Assembly (NCBI GenBank): GCA_027311125.1
Contig: DAICZO010000307.1
Coordinates: forward strand, 1 to 61,049
DNA length: 61,049 nucleotides
Direction: 5' to 3'
From: Acidobacteriaceae bacterium
GTDB taxonomy: Bacteria > Acidobacteriota > Terriglobia > Terriglobales > Acidobacteriaceae
This document shows, in pieces, positions 57,928-61,049 of this stretch. Within the stretch, counting starts at the first letter, position 1. Every line of letters starts with the position of its first letter. Under the pieces are notes generated by a model, which was not told the DNA's origin, did no database searches, and worked only from the letters and a program-made list of their open reading frames with translations. The position numbers and the translations under genes are program-made.

Positions 57928-58848
57928 ATGTTGCTGAAGCGAATCGCCGTATTGATCCTGCTGCTCGTGCTCGGCTATGCTGCGGGGCACGGGCAAACGC
58001 TACTAGCCGGGAGTTCCTCGTCGACAATGGGGAGACTGGACGCAGTCACAAACGGGATTGTTGACGGCGTTACCGACAGCGTTGGGGGGGTGAACCTTAA
58101 GACATCGGAACCTACTGGATCCGAAGCCGTGGGCGGTAGTACTCTTCCTCCTCGTCCCATCAAGCAAAAGAGAAGATCAAATCAGGATTCGAGCAGGGTT
58201 CGTGCATTTTCAAGTTTTGGCATAGGGTTCAAGGTAGATACTTTAGGCGGGGGAATCGAATTTGCAACACCGCTCTCACGTAGTTTTAACCTGCGTACTG
58301 GTGGTAATTTTCTGCGGTTCGGCTATGGACTGAATTTAGATGGTGTCAACTATGCATCTAAGTTGCATTTCCAGTCTGAGCAGGCCAGCATCGATTGGTT
58401 TCCCTTTCATGGGGGTCTGCACCTTAGCCCGGGTATCCTGTATTTCAAGAACTCTGTGAGCAGTATTCTGAGTGCGCCTCCCGGGCAACAGTTTCAACTA
58501 GGCGACTCGACTTTTATGAATAGCATCGACGACCCTGTGACCGGTACGGCATCGATTGGCTACGCCGGTAGATTTGCGCCTACATTTACTGTGGGCTTCG
58601 GGAATATCCTGCCAAGAAAGCATAAGCATTTCACGATACCGATTGAAGTGGGTGCAGGATACATGGGAGCTGCACGGATGAATATCAAGCTGGCCGGAAC
58701 AGCTTGCACCTCGCAAGGTTGCTTCAATATGGCTACAGATCCTTCAAGCCAAGCCAGTATCAATCAGGAAGCAGCGCTGATCAACGAACAGTTGAAGAAG
58801 TATCAGGTGTATCCGATTGTTTCTATGGGGTTTGCGTATAAGTTTTAG
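57928..58848 (+). CDS. Putative outer-membrane beta-barrel-like protein, unknown function
   Basis: Signal peptide (MLLKRIAVLILLLVLGYAAGHGQ), alternating beta-type sequence, C-terminal VYPIVSMGFAYKF; SD GGAGAGG before ATG 57928. Confidence 0.75.
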   Translation: MLLKRIAVLILLLVLGYAAGHGQTLLAGSSSSTMGRLDAVTNGIVDGVTDSVGGVNLKTSEPTGSEAVGGSTLPPRPIKQKRRSNQDSSRVRAFSSFGIGFKVDTLGGGIEFATPLSRSFNLRTGGNFLRFGYGLNLDGVNYASKLHFQSEQASIDWFPFHGGLHLSPGILYFKNSVSSILSAPPGQQFQLGDSTFMNSIDDPVTGTASIGYAGRFAPTFTVGFGNILPRKHKHFTIPIEVGAGYMGAARMNIKLAGTACTSQGCFNMATDPSSQASINQEAALINEQLKKYQVYPIVSMGFAYKF

Positions 58849-58865
58849 CGCAAGATCTTCACGTC

Positions 58866-59465
58866 TTATCGATTGATATCGACCAGTCCATCGGGAAGAT
58901 CCATGTCGATTCGTTGCAGCGATATGTCGATGTTCTTTATAAATCTCTTGACGAAAGGGATGAGTATCTCATCCTTGTCCGCAGACTCCAATATGAGAAT
59001 TGGTGCTGCCTCCGATAGACGCCTGGTGCCGTCGGCGGAGGAAGGGAACTGTACATCGACGATTGTGCCAACGAGGCTGTTTTTGTCGAAGACGTGACAA
59101 TCCAGAAGGTCACTGATGTAGCTGGAATCGTCATCTAATGGCAGGCGCTCTTCGTAGGGAACTACTACCTGTAATCCTGCAAGCTCTTCGGCCTGCGAGA
59201 TCGTGTCAATTCCAGCAAACTTGAGGACAATACGCCCGTTATTTTTCCCCAAGGGTAACCAGTAAGACAGTATCTCCGCTTTGCGCGCAGCATCTACAGG
59301 ACCAGAAAAGTCGGGTCGCACAAGGTAGACAGGTGTGCGTTCATCGAATCGTTCTGGGAAGTCAGTGAGCAGCTCAGATAACAGCTCACCTTTTCGGCCC
59401 TGTGGCCTCAGCAACTCCGCCAATACTACCCATGATGAAGACTCAGTCATTCCAAGTGCGATCAA
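58866..59465 (-). CDS. rimM: Ribosome maturation factor RimM
   Basis: WVVLAELLRPQGRKGELLSELLTDFPERF, LKFAGIDTISQAEELAGLQVVVP, LIPFVKRFIKNIDISLQRIDMDLPDGL. Confidence 0.93.
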   Translation of the reverse strand: MIALGMTESSSWVVLAELLRPQGRKGELLSELLTDFPERFDERTPVYLVRPDFSGPVDAARKAEILSYWLPLGKNNGRIVLKFAGIDTISQAEELAGLQVVVPYEERLPLDDDSSYISDLLDCHVFDKNSLVGTIVDVQFPSSADGTRRLSEAAPILILESADKDEILIPFVKRFIKNIDISLQRIDMDLPDGLVDINR

Positions 59466-59491
59466 AGAATCTGCCTACTCACTCGATTCAC

Positions 59492-59818
59492 TCAGGTGAT
59501 CTGATGTGAATCGAGTGTTGGAACGGTGTTGGACGTGTCTTCTTCGACGATGTCTAAAGAATAGCGGTGTTTGAGCTTCATACTGGCAGCGCTCAGAATA
59601 GTCCGAATTGAGCGGGCAGTACGACCTTGCTTCCCGATCACTTTACCGACATCTCCAAGTGCTACCCTCAGCCTCAAAACTGTTCCGTCTCGATCAGCAA
59701 GAGCCTCGACTGAAACATGTTCTGGTTTATCTACTAATGCATGTGCGATCTCAGCGATGAGATCGACCATATTGTTCGTAAAGCTTTCTGTCGAAGCCGA
59801 GGTAGGGGCTTCCGTCAT
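59492..59818 (-). CDS. khpA: KH-domain RNA-binding protein (KhpA family)
   Basis: VALGDVGKVIGKQGRTARSIRTILSAASMKLKHRYSLDIVE; position between rpsP and rimM. Confidence 0.9.
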   Translation of the reverse strand: MTEAPTSASTESFTNNMVDLIAEIAHALVDKPEHVSVEALADRDGTVLRLRVALGDVGKVIGKQGRTARSIRTILSAASMKLKHRYSLDIVEEDTSNTVPTLDSHQIT

Positions 59819-60057
59819 TACACATACCTCCTGGGAGTAACGGTACGGTGCTCATGCTCAACCTTTCGTCTCGTCTGTTGCGAGATCTTCCAGAGTTGAA
59901 CTAGTACGAGAACAATACCGATTCTATTGAATCGCGTAGCCATACTTCGCATGCGATCTAAAAGGCGCGACGGTCAGGCAGTGAATTGTCGCAACAACCA
60001 GAAGTCTACGTGAGATAAATGCACAACAAACTTGCAGAATCAAAAGCATCAGCAAAC

Positions 60058-60086
60058 TTTGGGAACTTGAGCCATGTTCCCAAAGG
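60058..60086. terminator. 10-bp hairpin between rpsP and khpA, possible attenuator or partial terminator
   Basis: CTTTGGGAAC (60058-60067) / GTTCCCAAAG (60077-60086); weak T run on the minus strand. Confidence 0.45.
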
Positions 60087-60112
60087 GTGCGTATCTTGGG
60101 TAACCTTAGAAC

Positions 60113-60373
60113 TTAGGCAGCAGTTGCTTCTGGGGTATTCGAGACGGCAGCAGCAAGCAGCTTGCCAACGCGATCAGAAAGCTGAGCGCCATTGCTGGTC
60201 CAGTAGTCGATGCGATCACGCTTCAGATCGACGGTAGCAGGATTTGTACGGGGATTGTAGGTGCCAACTACCTCAACGGAACGGCCATTGCGGGCGCGAT
60301 CTTTTTCGATAACAACGATGCGGTAGTGGGGCTGCTTGCGCGCTCCAACGCGCGCCAATCGGATCATCAACAC
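60113..60373 (-). CDS. rpsP: 30S ribosomal protein S16
   Basis: MLMIRLARVGARKQPHYRIVVIEKDRARNGRSVEVVGTYNPRTNPATVDLKRDRIDYWTSNGAQLSDRVGKLL. Confidence 0.98.
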   Translation of the reverse strand: MLMIRLARVGARKQPHYRIVVIEKDRARNGRSVEVVGTYNPRTNPATVDLKRDRIDYWTSNGAQLSDRVGKLLAAAVSNTPEATAA

Positions 60374-60513
60374 AGGGATTGCCTTTCAAAACGTTTATTT
60401 TGGGCGATACAGCATCTTTTATCTTCGAAGCAGGGAAAGAAGCCTAATATCACCCAACACCTAAGTATGGCGGATAATGCGGTTTTTCGCAATTGCGAAG
60501 AGCGTCCCGACGC

Positions 60514-61049
60514 TTACGCGGTGGGAAACAGGTAACGCAGGACGCTTCCGAGTCGGTTCGACCAAGCCACTTCATCATGGGCTGCATCCTGGTCTCGCAG
60601 GTAGGTTACATCGACGCCGCGTTTCCAGCCTCGCTGAATCAGAAGACTATAAAGCTGATCGGTGTCACGGAGATGACGGGCGCCTTCTGCCGTTCCCATA
60701 TCGAGCCATATCCGGGGTAAAGTGCTTATTTTCTTGTTCGCTACTAAGGTCAGGATTGATCGATGGTTCCACCACAGGGAGGGTGACATTACGGCGAGTT
60801 TCCCGAAGATCTCAGGATGTTCCAGTCCAATATGGAGCGTGATCAGGCCACCGAGAGAGGAGCCTCCAAGCGCTGTGTTGGTCGAGTCGACAAGCGTTCG
60901 GTAAGTAGCATCGATGAAAGGCTTCAACTCTTCGATGAGCAAACGCGCATAACTGCGACCTTCGCCTCCGCCCATCTTGAAGTCGCGAGTTGGGGTGTAC
61001 TCTGCCATGCGGCGAAGTCCTGTGTTTGCAACGCCAACCAGAATTACTG
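60514..61049 (-). CDS. Esterase (putative esterase/enterochelin-esterase-like alpha/beta hydrolase), partial
   Basis: FIDATYRTLVDSTNTALGGSSLGGLITLHIGLEHPEIFGKLAVMSPSLWW; frame stays open to the window end (VILVGVANTGLRRMAEYTPTRDF). Confidence 0.88.
   Translation of the reverse strand, partial: VILVGVANTGLRRMAEYTPTRDFKMGGGEGRSYARLLIEELKPFIDATYRTLVDSTNTALGGSSLGGLITLHIGLEHPEIFGKLAVMSPSLWWNHRSILTLVANKKISTLPRIWLDMGTAEGARHLRDTDQLYSLLIQRGWKRGVDVTYLRDQDAAHDEVAWSNRLGSVLRYLFPTA

Overview
Gene-dense window of about 61 kb whose gene content looks acidobacterial-like (inference only; no phylogenetic test could be run). From left to right: (i) a segment that is possibly part of an exopolysaccharide or cell-envelope locus: MsbA-type ABC transporter, histidine phosphatase with an extra C-terminal region, ChbG/HpnK-type deacetylase, DUF4382-like lipoprotein, and a UDP-ManNAc/UDP-Glc-type dehydrogenase. 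(ii) A sigma-54 signalling operon: TPR/outer-membrane beta-barrel, NtrC-type enhancer-binding protein, CHASE2 histidine kinase, secreted FecR-domain protein. The region upstream of it carries a cluster of GACACAC/GTGTGTC inverted repeats between two divergent -24/-12-like elements. (iii) Housekeeping and metabolic genes: PpiD/SurA-like protein, malQ, FtsX-type permeases, GH31. (iv) A putative nitrogen-heterocycle/amide catabolic cluster: RidA, acetamidase/formamidase and HpxZ/AtzH-like protein; a six-gene translationally coupled operon of deaminase, FAD oxidase, creatininase, CocE hydrolase, ABC ATPase and ABC permease; and a divergent amidase plus THI5/NMT1-type binding protein. (v) A uronate-polymer utilisation cluster: kduD, kduI, a kdgK-like kinase, eda, an alginate-lyase-superfamily protein and a TonB receptor. 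(vi) ClC channel, TPR protein, tRNA-Glu, queuosine-precursor transporter, RND efflux pair, fumarylacetoacetase. (vii) The conserved rpsP-khpA-rimM-trmD-rplS-rnhB block, interrupted by an opposite-strand outer-membrane-like gene. No CRISPR array, transposase or prophage was seen. The two strongest candidates for undescribed biology are the divergent sigma-54/CHASE2/FecR circuit and the coupled N-heterocycle cluster.
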